DNA from: Azospirillum sp. TSH58
GTDB lineage: Bacteria; Pseudomonadota; Alphaproteobacteria; Azospirillales; Azospirillaceae
Assembly (NCBI RefSeq): GCF_003119115.1
Contig: NZ_CP022364.1
Location: 768,501-832,500, forward strand
Reading direction: 5' to 3'
DNA length: 64,000 bases
The notes under the pieces are model-generated. The model was not told the DNA's origin. It worked only from the letters and a program-made list of their open reading frames with translations, and did no database searches. Made by a program: the position numbers and the translations under genes. Numbering within the stretch: the first letter of the stretch is position 1; every line of letters starts with the position of its first letter. This document shows positions 50,946 through 61,260 of this stretch, in pieces.

Positions 50946-52079
50946 TCAGGCTCCCGTTCCGGCGATCCAGCCGCCGCCCAGCACCCGGTCGCCCTGGTAA
51001 ACGACGCAGGCTTGGCCGGGGGCAACGCCGTATTGCGGCTCGTGCAGTTCGGCCTGCGCCGTGCCGTCCGCGCCCAGGCGCCACACCGCCGGAGCCGGCG
51101 GCTGGGCGGAGCGGAGCTTCACCTCCACCTCAATCCCCTCGCCGGGAGCCAGGGCGGGGCCGAGCCAGTTGACCTCGCGGATCATCACCACGCGGCGCGC
51201 CAGCTCGCGGCGCGGGCCGACGACGACGCGGCGCTGACCGGGCTCCAGGCGCACCACGAACAGCGGCTCCTCCTCGCCCCGGATGCCGCCGATGCCCAGC
51301 CCCTTGCGCTGGCCCACCGTGTAATGGACCACGCCGCGGTGGCGGCCCAGGACGCGCCCGTCGACATGGACAATGTCGCCGGGCTCGACCGAGCCGGGGC
51401 GCAGCTTCGCCACCACGTCGGCGTAGGAACCGTTGGGCACGAAGCAGATGTCCTGGCTGTCCGGCTTGGCCGCCACCTCCAGCCCGTGGCGCTCGGCCAG
51501 GGCGCGGGTCTCCGGCTTGGTCAGGCCGCCCAGCGGGAAGCGCAGGAACTCCAACTGCTCGCGCGTCGTGGCGAACAGGAAGTAGCTCTGGTCGCGGCCG
51601 GGATCGATGGCGCGGTGAAGCTCCGCCCCGCCCGCCCCCTGGACGCGGCGTACGTAATGGCCGGTCGCCAAGGCATCGGCGCCGAGGTCGCGCGCGGTGT
51701 TCAGCAGGTCGCGGAACTTGACCCGCTGGTTGCAGCGCACGCAGGGGATCGGCGTCTCGCCGCGCAGATAGGTGTCGGCGAAGTCGTCGATCACGTCCTG
51801 GGAGAACTTGCCCTCGTAATCCAGCACATAGTGCGGGATGCCGATGCGGTCGGCCACCTGGCGGGCGTCGTAGATGTCCTGCCCGGCGCAGCAGGCGCCC
51901 GGCTTCTGCAGGGCGATGCCGTGGTCGTAGAGCTGGAGCGTGATGCCGACCACGTCGTAGCCCTCCTCCCGCAGAACGGCGGCGGTGACGGAGGAATCGA
52001 CGCCGCCGGACATGGCGACGACCACGCGGGTGTCCTGGGGACGCTTGGCGATGCCGAGAGAGTTGGCGTAGGAGATCAT
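50946..52079 (-). CDS. mnmA: tRNA-specific 2-thiouridylase MnmA
   Basis: 377 residues. PP-loop SGGVDSS at 24-30 activates U34. C116 in [11 protein letters not shown] (with C113) and C212 in [12 protein letters not shown] are the catalytic cysteines. The C-terminal beta-barrel ([21 protein letters not shown]-like region) is present. It makes the 2-thio group of s2U34 in tRNA-Lys/Glu/Gln, using sulfur from cysteine desulfurase. A neighbouring desulfurase gene in the same strand cluster makes functional sense. Confidence 0.95.
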   Translation of the reverse strand: MISYANSLGIAKRPQDTRVVVAMSGGVDSSVTAAVLREEGYDVVGITLQLYDHGIALQKPGACCAGQDIYDARQVADRIGIPHYVLDYEGKFSQDVIDDFADTYLRGETPIPCVRCNQRVKFRDLLNTARDLGADALATGHYVRRVQGAGGAELHRAIDPGRDQSYFLFATTREQLEFLRFPLGGLTKPETRALAERHGLEVAAKPDSQDICFVPNGSYADVVAKLRPGSVEPGDIVHVDGRVLGRHRGVVHYTVGQRKGLGIGGIRGEEEPLFVVRLEPGQRRVVVGPRRELARRVVMIREVNWLGPALAPGEGIEVEVKLRSAQPPAPAVWRLGADGTAQAELHEPQYGVAPGQACVVYQGDRVLGGGWIAGTGA

Positions 52080-52217
52080 GGCGCCCTATATGGGCCGGTT
52101 CCCAAAAAATTCACCACCGGAGAACCGGGGCGCTCCGCCCGCGAACGGGGCTGGCGCACCGGTTTCCCGGTGGCGGGTGCGGACCGCGGCGGCCCCGCAA
52201 GGCGCCGCGGCGGTGGG

Positions 52218-52547
52218 TCAGCGCATGGCGTTGTTGGTGCCGCCGGGCAGGCGCACGGCCAGCCCGTCCAGTTCCTCGCTGATGATGATCTGGCAGCCCA
52301 GGCGCGAGGTCTTGGTCAGGCCGAAGGCGAGGTCGAGCATGTCCTCCTCGTCCTCCGAGGCCTCGTTCAGCACGTCGAACCACTCCGGCTCCACGATGAC
52401 GTGGCAGGTCGAGCAGGCGAGCGAGCCCTCGCAGGCGCCTTCCAGGTCCAGGCCGTGCTTATGCGCGACCTCGAGCACGGACAGGCCGAGCGGGGCGTCC
52501 ACCTCGTGGCGGGTGCCGTTCGGCTCGATGAAGGTCATCTTGGGCAT
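52218..52547 (-). CDS. fdx: [2Fe-2S] ferredoxin, adrenodoxin/Isc type
   Basis: 109 residues. Cluster cysteines C39, C45, C48 and C85 (CX5CX2CX36C) in [15 protein letters not shown] and LGCQIIIS. The acidic helix [12 protein letters not shown] is the usual partner-binding surface. Electron donor for Fe-S cluster assembly. 45 bp from hscB. Confidence 0.93.
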   Translation of the reverse strand: MPKMTFIEPNGTRHEVDAPLGLSVLEVAHKHGLDLEGACEGSLACSTCHVIVEPEWFDVLNEASEDEEDMLDLAFGLTKTSRLGCQIIISEELDGLAVRLPGGTNNAMR

Positions 52548-52592
52548 TGGGGTGCTCTCCTGAACAAAGGCGTCGATGTGCGGTGGCGGTGA

Positions 52593-53258
52593 TTATGGTG
52601 TCTTCGGAGCAATAGCGGAGCGCCGCGTCCGGGATTCGGCCGCCAGCGCCTCCAACCGCTCCAGCCGCGCGAGGATGCGCGCGGCGTTGTCGGTCTGCCC
52701 GTTGCGGAAGGCAATGGCAAGATACTTGATGCAACTTTCCACGCGTTGCCCGATATCCTGGGCCAGCCGGTCCACCGCGGCCACCTCCGTGGCGCCGTCC
52801 AAGCGATCGGCGAGCGCCGTCACCTCCTCGTCCTCCTCGGTGGACAGGACGGCGGCGGGAGCATTCAGCAATTCCAGCAGATAGCGGGCGCGGCGCACCG
52901 GATCGCGCAGCGTCTCGTGGGCCTCGCCCAGCGCGTCGGCCTGGGCGCGGGCGTTGGCCTGCTGCCGCGCGCCGCGCGCCGCGAAACGCTCCGGGTCCAT
53001 GGCGCGGGAGAAGCCGGCGTGCTGCCGGGCCAGCGCCTCCGGCTCGATGTCGAAGCGGCGCTCCAGGCCCAGCCGGGTGAAATGGTCGAGCGGGCGCGGC
53101 CCCTGCACCGCCCCGCAGGAATGGCAGAACATCGCGCGCGCCGCGACCGAACGGCCACACAGCCAGCACGGCTCCAGATCGCCGTCGATGGTCCCGGCGA
53201 TCCCCTTGGGAGTCTCCCCCTTGGGAAACCGCGGCGGGCCGGAATCGGATGTCGTCAT
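52593..53258 (-). CDS. hscB: Fe-S cluster co-chaperone HscB-like, with N-terminal zinc ribbon and lost HPD
   Basis: 221 residues. The N-terminal CxxC pairs C31/C34 and C45/C48 (CWLCG ... CHSCG) recall eukaryotic HSC20. The J domain (DHFTRLGLERRFDIEPEALARQHAGFSRAMDPERF) has H80-A81-G82 where HPD is expected, so stimulation of HscA/DnaK may be altered. The C-terminal HSCB oligomerisation domain (ARYLLELLNAPA, CIKYLAIAFRNGQTDNAARIL) is typical for binding the scaffold IscU. Confidence 0.88.
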   Translation of the reverse strand: MTTSDSGPPRFPKGETPKGIAGTIDGDLEPCWLCGRSVAARAMFCHSCGAVQGPRPLDHFTRLGLERRFDIEPEALARQHAGFSRAMDPERFAARGARQQANARAQADALGEAHETLRDPVRRARYLLELLNAPAAVLSTEEDEEVTALADRLDGATEVAAVDRLAQDIGQRVESCIKYLAIAFRNGQTDNAARILARLERLEALAAESRTRRSAIAPKTP

Positions 53259-53399
53259 GCTTGCCGTCCGTTGAAACGCTGCACAGGTCGGCCGCGAGAC
53301 CGGCGGATCGCCGTCCCTTCGGCCGGGTGATACCCAGAAGCGGGGCGCCGCGCAACCTTACACGGCCCTCGGCGGGAGGAGGAGGTCATGGAAAGGCGA

Positions 53400-54512
53400 T
53401 TACGCCGCAGGGGCACGGGCGAGCCTCGCCGCCATCGCGGCGTAGGCGGCGGCGAAACGCTCCACCGCCGCGTCGTCGCTGTCCCAGCCCAGGCTGACCC
53501 GGATGGCGCAGGCGGCGTCCCCGGCGCTCTCGCCCATGGCGGCAAGGACATGGGACGGCTTCACCTTGCCGCTCGAGCAGGCAGACCCGGCGCTGACCGC
53601 GACCCCGGCGAGGTCCAGCGCCATCACCTGCGTCTCCCCGGCCACGCCGGGCAGCAGCAGGTTGCTGGTGTTGCCGACCCGCGCCGCGCCGGCCCCCATC
53701 ACCCGCGCCGCCGGAACGGCGGCGAGCGCGAGCGCCTCCAGAGCGTCGCGCAGGGCGGTCAGGCGGGCGCTGTCGGGAAGCTCCTCCCGCGCAAGGCGCG
53801 CGGCGGCACCGAAGCCGGCGATGCCGACGACGTTCTCGGTCCCGGCCCGGCGGCGCTTCTCCTGCCCGCCGCCGCGGATCAGCGCCTCCGGCTCCAGCCC
53901 GTCGGCGAGGATCAGGGCGCCCACGCCGGCGGGGCCGCCGATCTTGTGAGCCGACAGGGTCAGCAGATCGGCGCCGAGCGTCGCGAGGTCGAGCGGCAGC
54001 CGCCCGGCGGCCTGCACCGCGTCGCAATGGATCAGCGCGCCACGGGCGTGGGCGATCCGCGCCGCCCCGGCCACCGGCTGGATCACGCCGGTCTCGTTGT
54101 TGGCGAGCATCAGGGAAACCAGCACGGGACCGTCTGCGTCGGCAAGCAGGCGGTCGAGCGCGGCAAGGTCCAAAACACCGTCGCGGTCCACCGGGACGCG
54201 GGCGGCGCCGGGCACCGCCTCCAGCACCGAGTCATGCTCGATGGCGGAGGTGACGACCGTCCGGCCGGGAAAGCCGCGCAGCGCCAGATTGTTGGCTTCC
54301 GTCCCGCTGCCGGTGAAGAAGACCTGGGCCGGCCGCACCCCGGCCAGGGCGGCGACCTGGGCGCGCGCCTCCTCCACCGCGCGGCGGACCGCGCGGCCGA
54401 AACCGTGCACCGACGACGGGTTGCCGGCGAGGTCCATGGCCTGGACCATCGCCGCCTTCACCGCCGGCTTCAGCGGCGCCGAGGCGTTGTGGTCGAGATA
54501 GACGCGGGTCAT
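53400..54512 (-). CDS. Cysteine desulfurase (NifS/IscS family)
   Basis: 370 residues. PLP Lys K190 in SAHKIGGP, His H93 over the ring, and the sulfur-accepting C312 in SAGSACSSGKVKPSHVL. YLDHNASAPL opens the protein. Slightly shorter than IscS, nearer to the group found beside iscR in alphaproteobacteria. Supplies persulfide sulfur to clusters and to MnmA. Confidence 0.92.
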   Translation of the reverse strand: MTRVYLDHNASAPLKPAVKAAMVQAMDLAGNPSSVHGFGRAVRRAVEEARAQVAALAGVRPAQVFFTGSGTEANNLALRGFPGRTVVTSAIEHDSVLEAVPGAARVPVDRDGVLDLAALDRLLADADGPVLVSLMLANNETGVIQPVAGAARIAHARGALIHCDAVQAAGRLPLDLATLGADLLTLSAHKIGGPAGVGALILADGLEPEALIRGGGQEKRRRAGTENVVGIAGFGAAARLAREELPDSARLTALRDALEALALAAVPAARVMGAGAARVGNTSNLLLPGVAGETQVMALDLAGVAVSAGSACSSGKVKPSHVLAAMGESAGDAACAIRVSLGWDSDDAAVERFAAAYAAMAARLARAPAA

Positions 54513-54539
54513 CGGATCGAGGCGCCGGAGGGCGCTCCC

Positions 54540-55022
54540 TTACTCCGCCGCGACCGCCGCGCCCTCGTCCGCCGGCTGCGGGCCGCGGATGGTCAGGCTG
54601 CTGGTGCCGATGATCCGCCGCTCCACCACGTCGGCCACGGTGACCGAGCTGAGATACATGTGGATCTGGTTGCCCAGCTCCTCCCAGAGGTCGTGGGTCA
54701 GGCAGCGCGAGCGGTTGGTGCGGCAGCCCTGCGGCGTGCCGTTGGCGCAGCGGGTCGTGCGGATCGGCTCGTCCACCGCCAGGATGATGTCGGACACGCG
54801 GGTCGCGTCCGCCGGATGCGCCAGCAGATAGCCGCCGCCGGGACCGCGCACGCTCTTCACGAGGCCGCCCTTGCGCAGCTTGGCGAACAGCTGCTCCAGA
54901 TATGAGAGCGAAATCTCCTGCCGGTCGGCGATGTCGGCAAGGGCGACGGGGCTCCCCTGGCTGGTGGCAGCAAGATCGACCATGGCCATGACGGCATAGC
55001 GTCCCTTGGTGCTGAGTCTCAT
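54540..55022 (-). CDS. iscR: Rrf2-family regulator, IscR-like
   Basis: 160 residues. Winged HTH 1-65 (MRLSTKGRYAVMAMVDLA, EISLSYLEQLFAKLRKGGLVKSVRGPGGGY). Three cluster cysteines C92, C100, C107 (RCANGTPQGCRTNRSRCLTHDLW) as in IscR, with a conserved His just after. It senses cell Fe-S status and probably controls this cluster. Confidence 0.9.
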   Translation of the reverse strand: MRLSTKGRYAVMAMVDLAATSQGSPVALADIADRQEISLSYLEQLFAKLRKGGLVKSVRGPGGGYLLAHPADATRVSDIILAVDEPIRTTRCANGTPQGCRTNRSRCLTHDLWEELGNQIHMYLSSVTVADVVERRIIGTSSLTIRGPQPADEGAAVAAE

Positions 55023-55099
55023 TTTACCCTCCTTACCCTTCCTTCACCCCGGCCCGACCGTCCAGCGGATCGGCGCCAAGCCTCGTGTTTGTGTTTGGT

Positions 55100-55873
55100 T
55101 CAACAGGACGCCGCCGGACCGCCGTCGGCGGACACCGGCTCGCGCACCCCATTGTCGGGCCGGGCGCTCCCGTTGGAAACGCCCGATGTTTCGTACACGG
55201 ATGAATTATGCGCGTCGCCGCGCTCCGATTCCAGTTCCTCGACGCGGCGGCGCAGGGTCGACACCTGATCGAGCAGGCCGTTCAGCGCGCGCGCCACCGG
55301 ATCGGGGATGTCGCCGCAAGGCGTGCCGTAGGGCATGAACTTCTGCGTCTCGACACGGTCGCGCGTCACCACCGCTTTGGCCGGGATGCCGACCACGGCG
55401 ATGCCCGGAGCCACGTCCGCCACCACGACGGCGTTGGCGCCGACGCGGGCGCCGCGCCCGATGGTGATCGCGCCCAGCACCTTGGCCCCCGCGCCGACGA
55501 TCACGCCGCTTTCCAGCGTGGGGTGGCGCTTGCCCTGGTTCAGCGAGGTCCCGCCCAGCGTAACCCCATGATAGAGCATCACATCGTCACCGATCTCGGC
55601 GGTCTCGCCGATGACGACGCCCATGCCGTGGTCGATGAAGAAACGGCGCCCGATGGTGGCGCCCGGATGGATCTCGATGCCGGTCAGCGCGCGGGCGATC
55701 TGCGAGACGGCGCGCGCCATCAGGTGCCAGCGGCGATCCCAGCAATAGCGCGCGACGCGGTGCATGACGATGGCGTGGAAGCCCGGGTAGCACAGCGCGA
55801 CCTCGGCCCGTGACCGCGCGGCGGGGTCGCGCGCCATGATACCGTCGATCTCTTCGCGAAGATGCTTGAACAC
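55100..55873 (-). CDS. cysE: Serine O-acetyltransferase CysE
   Basis: 257 residues from GTG 55873 ([21 protein letters not shown]). The frame goes on upstream to 56059, but the promoter -10 at 55989 lies inside that extension, so it is not translated. LbetaH hexapeptide repeats ([45 protein letters not shown]) and [18 protein letters not shown] are diagnostic. Makes O-acetylserine, the precursor of cysteine. The C-terminal low-complexity tail ([14 protein letters not shown]) is extra. Confidence 0.9.
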   Translation of the reverse strand: MFKHLREEIDGIMARDPAARSRAEVALCYPGFHAIVMHRVARYCWDRRWHLMARAVSQIARALTGIEIHPGATIGRRFFIDHGMGVVIGETAEIGDDVMLYHGVTLGGTSLNQGKRHPTLESGVIVGAGAKVLGAITIGRGARVGANAVVVADVAPGIAVVGIPAKAVVTRDRVETQKFMPYGTPCGDIPDPVARALNGLLDQVSTLRRRVEELESERGDAHNSSVYETSGVSNGSARPDNGVREPVSADGGPAASC

Positions 55874-55988
55874 CGGAACACCCGCCGTGGTATAGTCCGC
55901 CCTCTTGCCGGAAGAGGTGATCTTTCGCAAGAGCCCTCGACCCGTGCCTCGCCGGTCGCGCGGGTTGCCCTGGAAGGACGCATCGACG

Positions 55989-56017
55989 CATATATGATGA
56001 CCAAGCAAAACGGTCAA
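55989..56017 (-). promoter_or_regulatory. Probable sigma70 promoter of cysE
   Basis: On the minus strand TTGACC, 17-bp spacer, TATATG. Transcription start expected near 55982, about 110 nt before the proposed GTG start. Confidence 0.5.
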
Positions 56018-56138
56018 GAATTGTGTGCGAAAAATCCATGCTTGTCCATGGGCAACCACGTCCGCTTGCCGTGGCGTCCGCCCGCCGCTCCGCCGGTGGT
56101 CCGGATCACCTTATATTCGCGTCAGGATCGCCGTTCCC

Positions 56139-56801
56139 ATGCCTGAAGTGATGATCAACGGCCCGGCCGGACGGCTGGAAGGGCGCTACACACACGGCAC
56201 GATCCCCAACGCGCCGATGGCTTTGCTGCTGCATCCGCACCCGCATCACAACGGGACCATGAACAACAAGGTGGTCTTCACCCTGTTCCAGTCCTTCACG
56301 AAGCGCGGCTATTCGGCCCTTCGCTTCAATTTCCGGGGGGTCGGCCGCAGCCAGGGCGCCTACGACAAGGGCGAGGGGGAACTGGCCGACGCGGCGGCGG
56401 CGCTGGACTGGCTGCAGACCCACAACCCCAACGCTCCGGTGTGCTGGATCGCCGGGGTGTCCTTCGGGGCGTGGATCGGCATGCAGCTTCTGATGCGCCG
56501 CCCGGAGATCGACGGCTTCGTGTCCGTCTCCCCGCCGGCCAACCTGTTCGACTTCTCCTTCCTGGCGCCCTGCCCCTCCTCCGGCCTGATCATCCACGGC
56601 GACAAGGACGAGCTGGTTCCGGGGGCGGCGGTGAACAAGCTGGTCACCAAGCTGTCGCACCAGAAGGACATCCGCATCGACCACCGCGTGGTGCCGGGCG
56701 CCAACCATTTCTTCGCCAACCGCAGCGACGATCTGGCGGTGCAGGTGGACGACTATCTGGACCGCGCGATGGGCAACCCCGTCGCCGCCGTGGCCGAATG
56801 A
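56139..56801 (+). CDS. Alpha/beta hydrolase family protein
   Basis: 220 residues from ATG 56139 (MPEVMINGPAGRLEGRY). LLLHPHPHHNGTMNNKVV, RFNFRGVGRSQGAYD, nucleophile elbow GVSFGAW, GDKDELVP (Asp) and PGANHFFANRSDDL (His) give a Ser-Asp-His triad. Resembles the dienelactone-hydrolase-like ABC of housekeeping hydrolases in alphaproteobacteria. Its stop overlaps the lipoprotein start. Confidence 0.88.
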   Translation: MPEVMINGPAGRLEGRYTHGTIPNAPMALLLHPHPHHNGTMNNKVVFTLFQSFTKRGYSALRFNFRGVGRSQGAYDKGEGELADAAAALDWLQTHNPNAPVCWIAGVSFGAWIGMQLLMRRPEIDGFVSVSPPANLFDFSFLAPCPSSGLIIHGDKDELVPGAAVNKLVTKLSHQKDIRIDHRVVPGANHFFANRSDDLAVQVDDYLDRAMGNPVAAVAE

Positions 56802-56974
56802 GGGGCGGAATGACCAGCGGAGTGACCGCCGTGAAGACCTGTCGCCTCACCGCCCTCGCCGGCCTCGCGGCGCTCCTGCTGGCCGGCTGCAGCAACGCCC
56901 AGATCGCCAGCACCTTCGGCAACTGGTGCAAGCACGCCGACAACTGCACCGACAACAGCCGGCCGCGCCCGTAA
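56798..56974 (+). CDS. Small lipoprotein
   Basis: 58 residues if started at ATG 56798 (ATGA overlap); starts at 56810 or GTG 56831 are also possible. Signal peptide TCRLTALAGLAALLLAGC with lipobox LLAGC, then SNAQIASTFGNWCKHADNC. Small entericidin-like or unknown lipoprotein. Confidence 0.65.
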   Translation: MRGGMTSGVTAVKTCRLTALAGLAALLLAGCSNAQIASTFGNWCKHADNCTDNSRPRP

Positions 56975-56983
56975 CCTCCGGCG

Positions 56984-58060
56984 TCACACCGGGTGGAAGC
57001 GCCCGCCGGTCATCGGCCGGGGCACGCCGGTCGTGGCCGGCAGGCTGAGCGGCAGGCCCTTGCGGCTGCGCACCGCCAGATAGGCGAAGGCCTCGGCCTC
57101 CAGCCCATCGCCGTTCCAGCCCACCGCCTCCACCGGATCGACCGGCACGCCCAGCCGGTCGGCCAGCATCGCCATCAGCGTCGCGTTGTGCCGCCCGCCG
57201 CCGCAGACCAGCCAGCGCAGCGGCGCCTTGGGCAGGTGCGGGACGATGCGGGCGACCGACGCGGCGGTGAAGGCGGTCAGGGTCGCCGCGCCGTCCTCCA
57301 CCGACAGGCCGCGGACGGGCGCCGGGTCGAAGGCGTCGCGGTCCAGCGACTTCGGCGCCGGCTGGTCGAAATAGGGATGGGCGAGCAAGGCCGCCATAGC
57401 ATCCTCGTCCACCGTGCCCCGCGCCGCCAGCGACCCGCCGGAATCGTAGCGGGCGCCCTGGCCGGACAGCACCCAATCGTCGACCAGCGCGTTGCCCGGC
57501 CCGGTGTCGCAGGCGATCACGTCGTCCTCGCCGGCGTCCTCGCCCGCGCCGATCCAGGTGACGTTCGCCACACCGCCGATGTTCAGCACGGCCAGCGGGC
57601 GCGGCAGGGCGTCGGCCAGCGCGCGGTGGAACAGCGGCACCAGCGGGGCGCCCTGCCCGCCCGCCGCCACGTCCGCCGTGCGGAAATCGTTGACCACGGC
57701 GATGCCGGTCGCCCGCGCCAGCCGCGCGCCGTCGCCGATCTGCCAGGTCCGGCGCTGCGCCGGGTCGTGGAAAATCGTCTGGCCGTGGAAGCCGATCAGG
57801 TCCACCGCCGCGGCCTCCGTCCCGGCCTCCGCCAGCAGGCGGCGCACGGCGTCGGCGTGGGCATCGGTCAGGGCGCGCTCGACCGCCCCCACCGGCCCCT
57901 TGCCGCCCAGGCAGGAGCGCAGGTCGGCGCGGAAGCCGTCCTCGTAGGGGATGGTCACGAAGGCCAGCGGCTCCACCCGGCGTTCGCCGTCGGTGCGGAC
58001 CAGCGCCGCGTCGATCCCGTCCATGGAGGTGCCGCTCATCAGCCCGACGACCGTCTGCAT
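56984..58060 (-). CDS. anmK: Anhydro-N-acetylmuramic acid kinase AnmK
   Basis: 358 residues. [15 protein letters not shown] at the N-terminus, [34 protein letters not shown] and [13 protein letters not shown] are the kinase family motifs (ASKHA fold). Phosphorylates anhMurNAc in cell-wall recycling. Divergent from tyrS. Confidence 0.95.
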   Translation of the reverse strand: MQTVVGLMSGTSMDGIDAALVRTDGERRVEPLAFVTIPYEDGFRADLRSCLGGKGPVGAVERALTDAHADAVRRLLAEAGTEAAAVDLIGFHGQTIFHDPAQRRTWQIGDGARLARATGIAVVNDFRTADVAAGGQGAPLVPLFHRALADALPRPLAVLNIGGVANVTWIGAGEDAGEDDVIACDTGPGNALVDDWVLSGQGARYDSGGSLAARGTVDEDAMAALLAHPYFDQPAPKSLDRDAFDPAPVRGLSVEDGAATLTAFTAASVARIVPHLPKAPLRWLVCGGGRHNATLMAMLADRLGVPVDPVEAVGWNGDGLEAEAFAYLAVRSRKGLPLSLPATTGVPRPMTGGRFHPV

Positions 58061-58166
58061 TCCTTACCTCAATCCCGTGTCGAGTCAGCCCCGAGAATTG
58101 TGGGGCCGCGCGTTCCATGCTAACAGACGCGACCCTGGACCCTACCACGACAGCCGGATCGCGGCC

Positions 58167-59435
58167 ATGACGACGCTGACATCGGATTTCCTCCGCACGC
58201 TGCAGGAACGCGGCTTCATCCACCAGTGCACCGACCTCGCCGGGCTCGACGAGCGCGCGGCGAAGGGGCCGATCATCGCCTACATCGGCTTCGACTGCAC
58301 GGCGGACAGCCTGCATGTGGGCAGCCTGCTGCCGATCATGATGCTGCGCTGGCTGCAGAAGACCGGCCACAAGCCGATCGTCCTGATGGGCGGCGGGACG
58401 ACCAAGATCGGCGACCCCTCCGGCAAGGACGAGGCGCGCCAGCTCCTCACCGACGAGGCCATCAACGCCAACATGGCGGGCATCAAGCGCATCTTCGGGC
58501 GCTACCTGTCCTTCGCCCCAGAAAATACAATGGGTGGCCCCACGGACGCGGTGATGGTCAACAACGCCGACTGGCTGGACGAGCTGAAATACATCCCGCT
58601 GCTCCGCGACATCGGCCGGCACTTCACGATCAACCGCATGATGACCTTCGAATCGGTCAAGCTGCGGTTGGACCGTGAGCAGCCGCTGACCTTCCTGGAA
58701 TTCAACTACATGATTCTCCAGGCCTATGATTTCGTGGAGTTGTTCCGGCGCGAGAAGTGCATGCTCCAGATGGGCGGGTCGGACCAGTGGGGCAACATCA
58801 TCAACGGCGTGGAGCTGGGCCGCCGCACCGACGGGGCGGAGCTGTTCGGCCTGACCACCCCGCTGCTAACCACCTCGTCGGGCGCCAAGATGGGCAAGAC
58901 CGCCGCCGGCGCGGTGTGGCTGACCGCCGACAAGCTCAGCGCCTATGATTTCTGGCAGTACTGGCGCAACACCGAGGACGCCGACGTCGGCCGCTTCCTG
59001 CGCCTCTACACCGAGCTGCCGCTGGACGAGGTGGCACGGCTGGAGGCCCTTGAAGGCGCCGGCATCAACGAGGCCAAGAAGATCCTCGCCCACGAGGTGA
59101 CCAAGCTCGCCCACGGCGAGGCGGCCGCCCTGGAAGCCGCCGAGACCGCCCGCCGCACCTTCGAGCAGGGCGCCGCCGCCGAGGGCCTGCCGAGCATCGA
59201 CGTGCCCCGCGCCGAGCTTGAGGCCGGGGTCGCGCTGGTGGACCTGCTGGTCTCCGCCGGTCTGGCCGCGTCGAAGGGCGAGGCGCGCCGCCTCATCAAG
59301 GGCGCCGGCGCCAAGATGAACGACGCCGCCATCCCCGACGAGACCGCCAAGGCCACTGCCGCCGACCTGAACGCCGACGGCGTCATCAAGCTGAGCGCCG
59401 GCAAGAAGCGTCACGCACTGGTTAAGGCGGTGTGA
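58167..59435 (+). CDS. tyrS: Tyrosyl-tRNA synthetase
   Basis: 422 residues from ATG 58167. HIGH-type HVGS at 50-53, tyrosine pocket [17 protein letters not shown] variant KMGKT near 241, C-terminal S4 RNA-binding domain ([27 protein letters not shown]). Activates Tyr and charges tRNA-Tyr. anmK-tyrS divergence is conserved in related bacteria. Confidence 0.96.
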   Translation: MTTLTSDFLRTLQERGFIHQCTDLAGLDERAAKGPIIAYIGFDCTADSLHVGSLLPIMMLRWLQKTGHKPIVLMGGGTTKIGDPSGKDEARQLLTDEAINANMAGIKRIFGRYLSFAPENTMGGPTDAVMVNNADWLDELKYIPLLRDIGRHFTINRMMTFESVKLRLDREQPLTFLEFNYMILQAYDFVELFRREKCMLQMGGSDQWGNIINGVELGRRTDGAELFGLTTPLLTTSSGAKMGKTAAGAVWLTADKLSAYDFWQYWRNTEDADVGRFLRLYTELPLDEVARLEALEGAGINEAKKILAHEVTKLAHGEAAALEAAETARRTFEQGAAAEGLPSIDVPRAELEAGVALVDLLVSAGLAASKGEARRLIKGAGAKMNDAAIPDETAKATAADLNADGVIKLSAGKKRHALVKAV

Positions 59436-59441
59436 AGCCCC

Positions 59442-59498
59442 GCATCCGCCACGTGACGCCCCCTCTTCTCTCAAAGCGGGACGTTGCGTGGCGGATGC
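59442..59498 (+). terminator. Long inverted repeat after tyrS
   Basis: GCATCCGCCACG and CGTGGCGGATGC (12 bp, perfect) with a 33-nt loop, 6 bp after the tyrS stop. Possible terminator or transcript-end hairpin; no T-tract. The remaining region to 59589 shows no gene. Confidence 0.4.
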
Positions 59499-59589
59499 CG
59501 CCGCCGGAGTCATGGAGGCTTCTTTCGCATCCACATCCAGGGCAGAGGCCCGCCCTCCATCTCGCCCCAAAGAAGATCGCCGTATATAA

Positions 59590-59636
59590 TTGACAACTTC
59601 AAATTGCCGATGTTCTATTTCTAGAACTTCGAATTG
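59590..59636 (+). promoter_or_regulatory. Promoter with flanking direct repeats for the Calx-beta gene
   Basis: TTGACA (59590-59595), 17-bp spacer, TTCTAT. Direct repeats AACTTCAAATTG (59595-59606) and AACTTCGAATTG (59625-59636) lie 30 bp apart, three helical turns, and flank GTTCTA-tttc-TAGAAC (59612-59627). AT-rich against its surroundings. Looks like a regulated promoter with two operator half-sites. Confidence 0.55.
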
Positions 59637-59644
59637 AGGGCGTC

Positions 59645-61246
59645 ATGGCGATTTGGATCAGTTATACGCAGGGCGGTTACGAGGGAGGTGGGCAGGGTCA
59701 GTCCACCAAATCCCGCCTCATCCTCAGCCGCGACGGCAATGCATCCTCCCCCGCCTCCGTAAAGTGGAGGATCGAGGGCACTGGCAGCAATCCAGCTGAT
59801 GCCAATGATTTTGGCGGAACATTTCCAAGCGGCACGCTTGAGTTCGCCCCGTTTCAAAGCGCAATTCTCGAAATTCCAATTCATGATGACGACATCATTG
59901 AACCATCTGAGGAATTTAACGTCATATTTTACGATCCGATCGGAGATACACTAGCCGATTATTTAATAAACAGCCCCGTCAGGATGACGATTGGCAACGA
60001 CGATGCATCGGCATCGATCAAGTTGCTGAGCAATGATTTCATGGAAGGCGATACCGGCAAGAAGTATATTTACTGCTATGTAGAATTGTCAACCAGCACA
60101 GGAAAACCCGTTTCGGTTGACTGGGCGCTAACCGGGACCGGCGCGAATCCGGTGGACGCCGCCGACTTTGGCGGCACGCTGCCGTCCGGCACCGTCACCC
60201 TCGTGGGCTGGGAGACGTCGCGGATGTTCATGGTGGAGGTTTCCAGCGACACCACGGTGGAGCCGGACGAAACCTTCACGATCACCCTGTCCAACCCGAA
60301 CGGCGTTGCTCTCGGCACCACCACGGCAACCGGGACCATCCGCAACGACGACACCACGCTGTCCATCGCCGCGCTGGATGCGACGAAGGCGGAAGGCAGC
60401 AGCGGCTCGACCGCCTACACCTTCGAGGTCACCCGCGCCGGAAACATCGAGGGCAATTCGACCGCCAGCTATGCGGTGACCGGGACCGGGGCGAATCCGG
60501 CGGATGCCGCCGACTTCGGCGGCGCGCTGCCATCCGATACGGTCAGTTTCGCACCCGGCGAAACCCGCAAGGTCATCACCATCAACGTTTCCGGCGATTC
60601 CACCCTCGAGGGCAACGAGACCTTCGCCGTCACGCTGACGAACCTGCGATACGCGCCCATCGCGACCGCGACCGCCACCGGCACGATCGTCAACGACGAC
60701 ATCGAGCCGACACGCCGCCTCGCCATCACCTCCGGCGGCACAAGCCGCGAAGTCGAGATGCAGGCCTACTCCGGACCGGTGTCCTGGCTTCAGAACATGC
60801 ACATCGGGGCCGACGTCAGCGAGGCCATGCATGGCACCGATCTCGCCGATTTCATCAACACCCTGGGCGGTGACGACGCGATCGACGGCGGCAAGGGCGA
60901 CGATGTGCTGGACGGGGGGCTCGGCTCCAACTTCCTGACCGGCGGTTCGGGCATGGACACCTTCTTCGTGGACGGGCGTGGCAACGGCGTCACCTGGTCC
61001 ACGGTGACGGACCTCGAGAAAGGGGAATGGGTCACCTGCTGGGGCTGGAAGGAGGGAACGTCCAAGCTGACCTGGGTTGAGATGGCCGGTGCGGATGGAT
61101 ACAAGGGGGCTACGGCTCACATCGACCTGGATGCCAATGGCAGCATCGATATGAGCATGACCATCTCCTCCAAGCACTCGACCGCGGTCCTCGCCATGCC
61201 CGGGCAGGTCGGTGACGCAAGCTATCTTGCCTTCACCCTCGCCTGA
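59645..61246 (+). CDS. Calx-beta-repeat protein with short RTX segment
   Basis: 533 residues. Three Calx-beta domains (about 1-115, 120-235, 240-355) with the recurrent GTGxNPxDAxDFGGxxPSGT and (V/I)EPDETFxVxL patterns and ending (I)xNDD. Then a short RTX-like stretch (LGGDDAIDGGKGDDVLDGGLGSNFLTGGSGMDTFFVD) near 410-450 and a hydrophobic end. No signal peptide is visible, so type I export is plausible, perhaps by the exporter at 4248-7345. Extracellular adhesion or surface role by analogy. The first domain (59645-60120) is lower in GC than the rest. Confidence 0.8.
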   Translation: MAIWISYTQGGYEGGGQGQSTKSRLILSRDGNASSPASVKWRIEGTGSNPADANDFGGTFPSGTLEFAPFQSAILEIPIHDDDIIEPSEEFNVIFYDPIGDTLADYLINSPVRMTIGNDDASASIKLLSNDFMEGDTGKKYIYCYVELSTSTGKPVSVDWALTGTGANPVDAADFGGTLPSGTVTLVGWETSRMFMVEVSSDTTVEPDETFTITLSNPNGVALGTTTATGTIRNDDTTLSIAALDATKAEGSSGSTAYTFEVTRAGNIEGNSTASYAVTGTGANPADAADFGGALPSDTVSFAPGETRKVITINVSGDSTLEGNETFAVTLTNLRYAPIATATATGTIVNDDIEPTRRLAITSGGTSREVEMQAYSGPVSWLQNMHIGADVSEAMHGTDLADFINTLGGDDAIDGGKGDDVLDGGLGSNFLTGGSGMDTFFVDGRGNGVTWSTVTDLEKGEWVTCWGWKEGTSKLTWVEMAGADGYKGATAHIDLDANGSIDMSMTISSKHSTAVLAMPGQVGDASYLAFTLA

Positions 61247-61260
61247 TCCATTCCCCAAAG

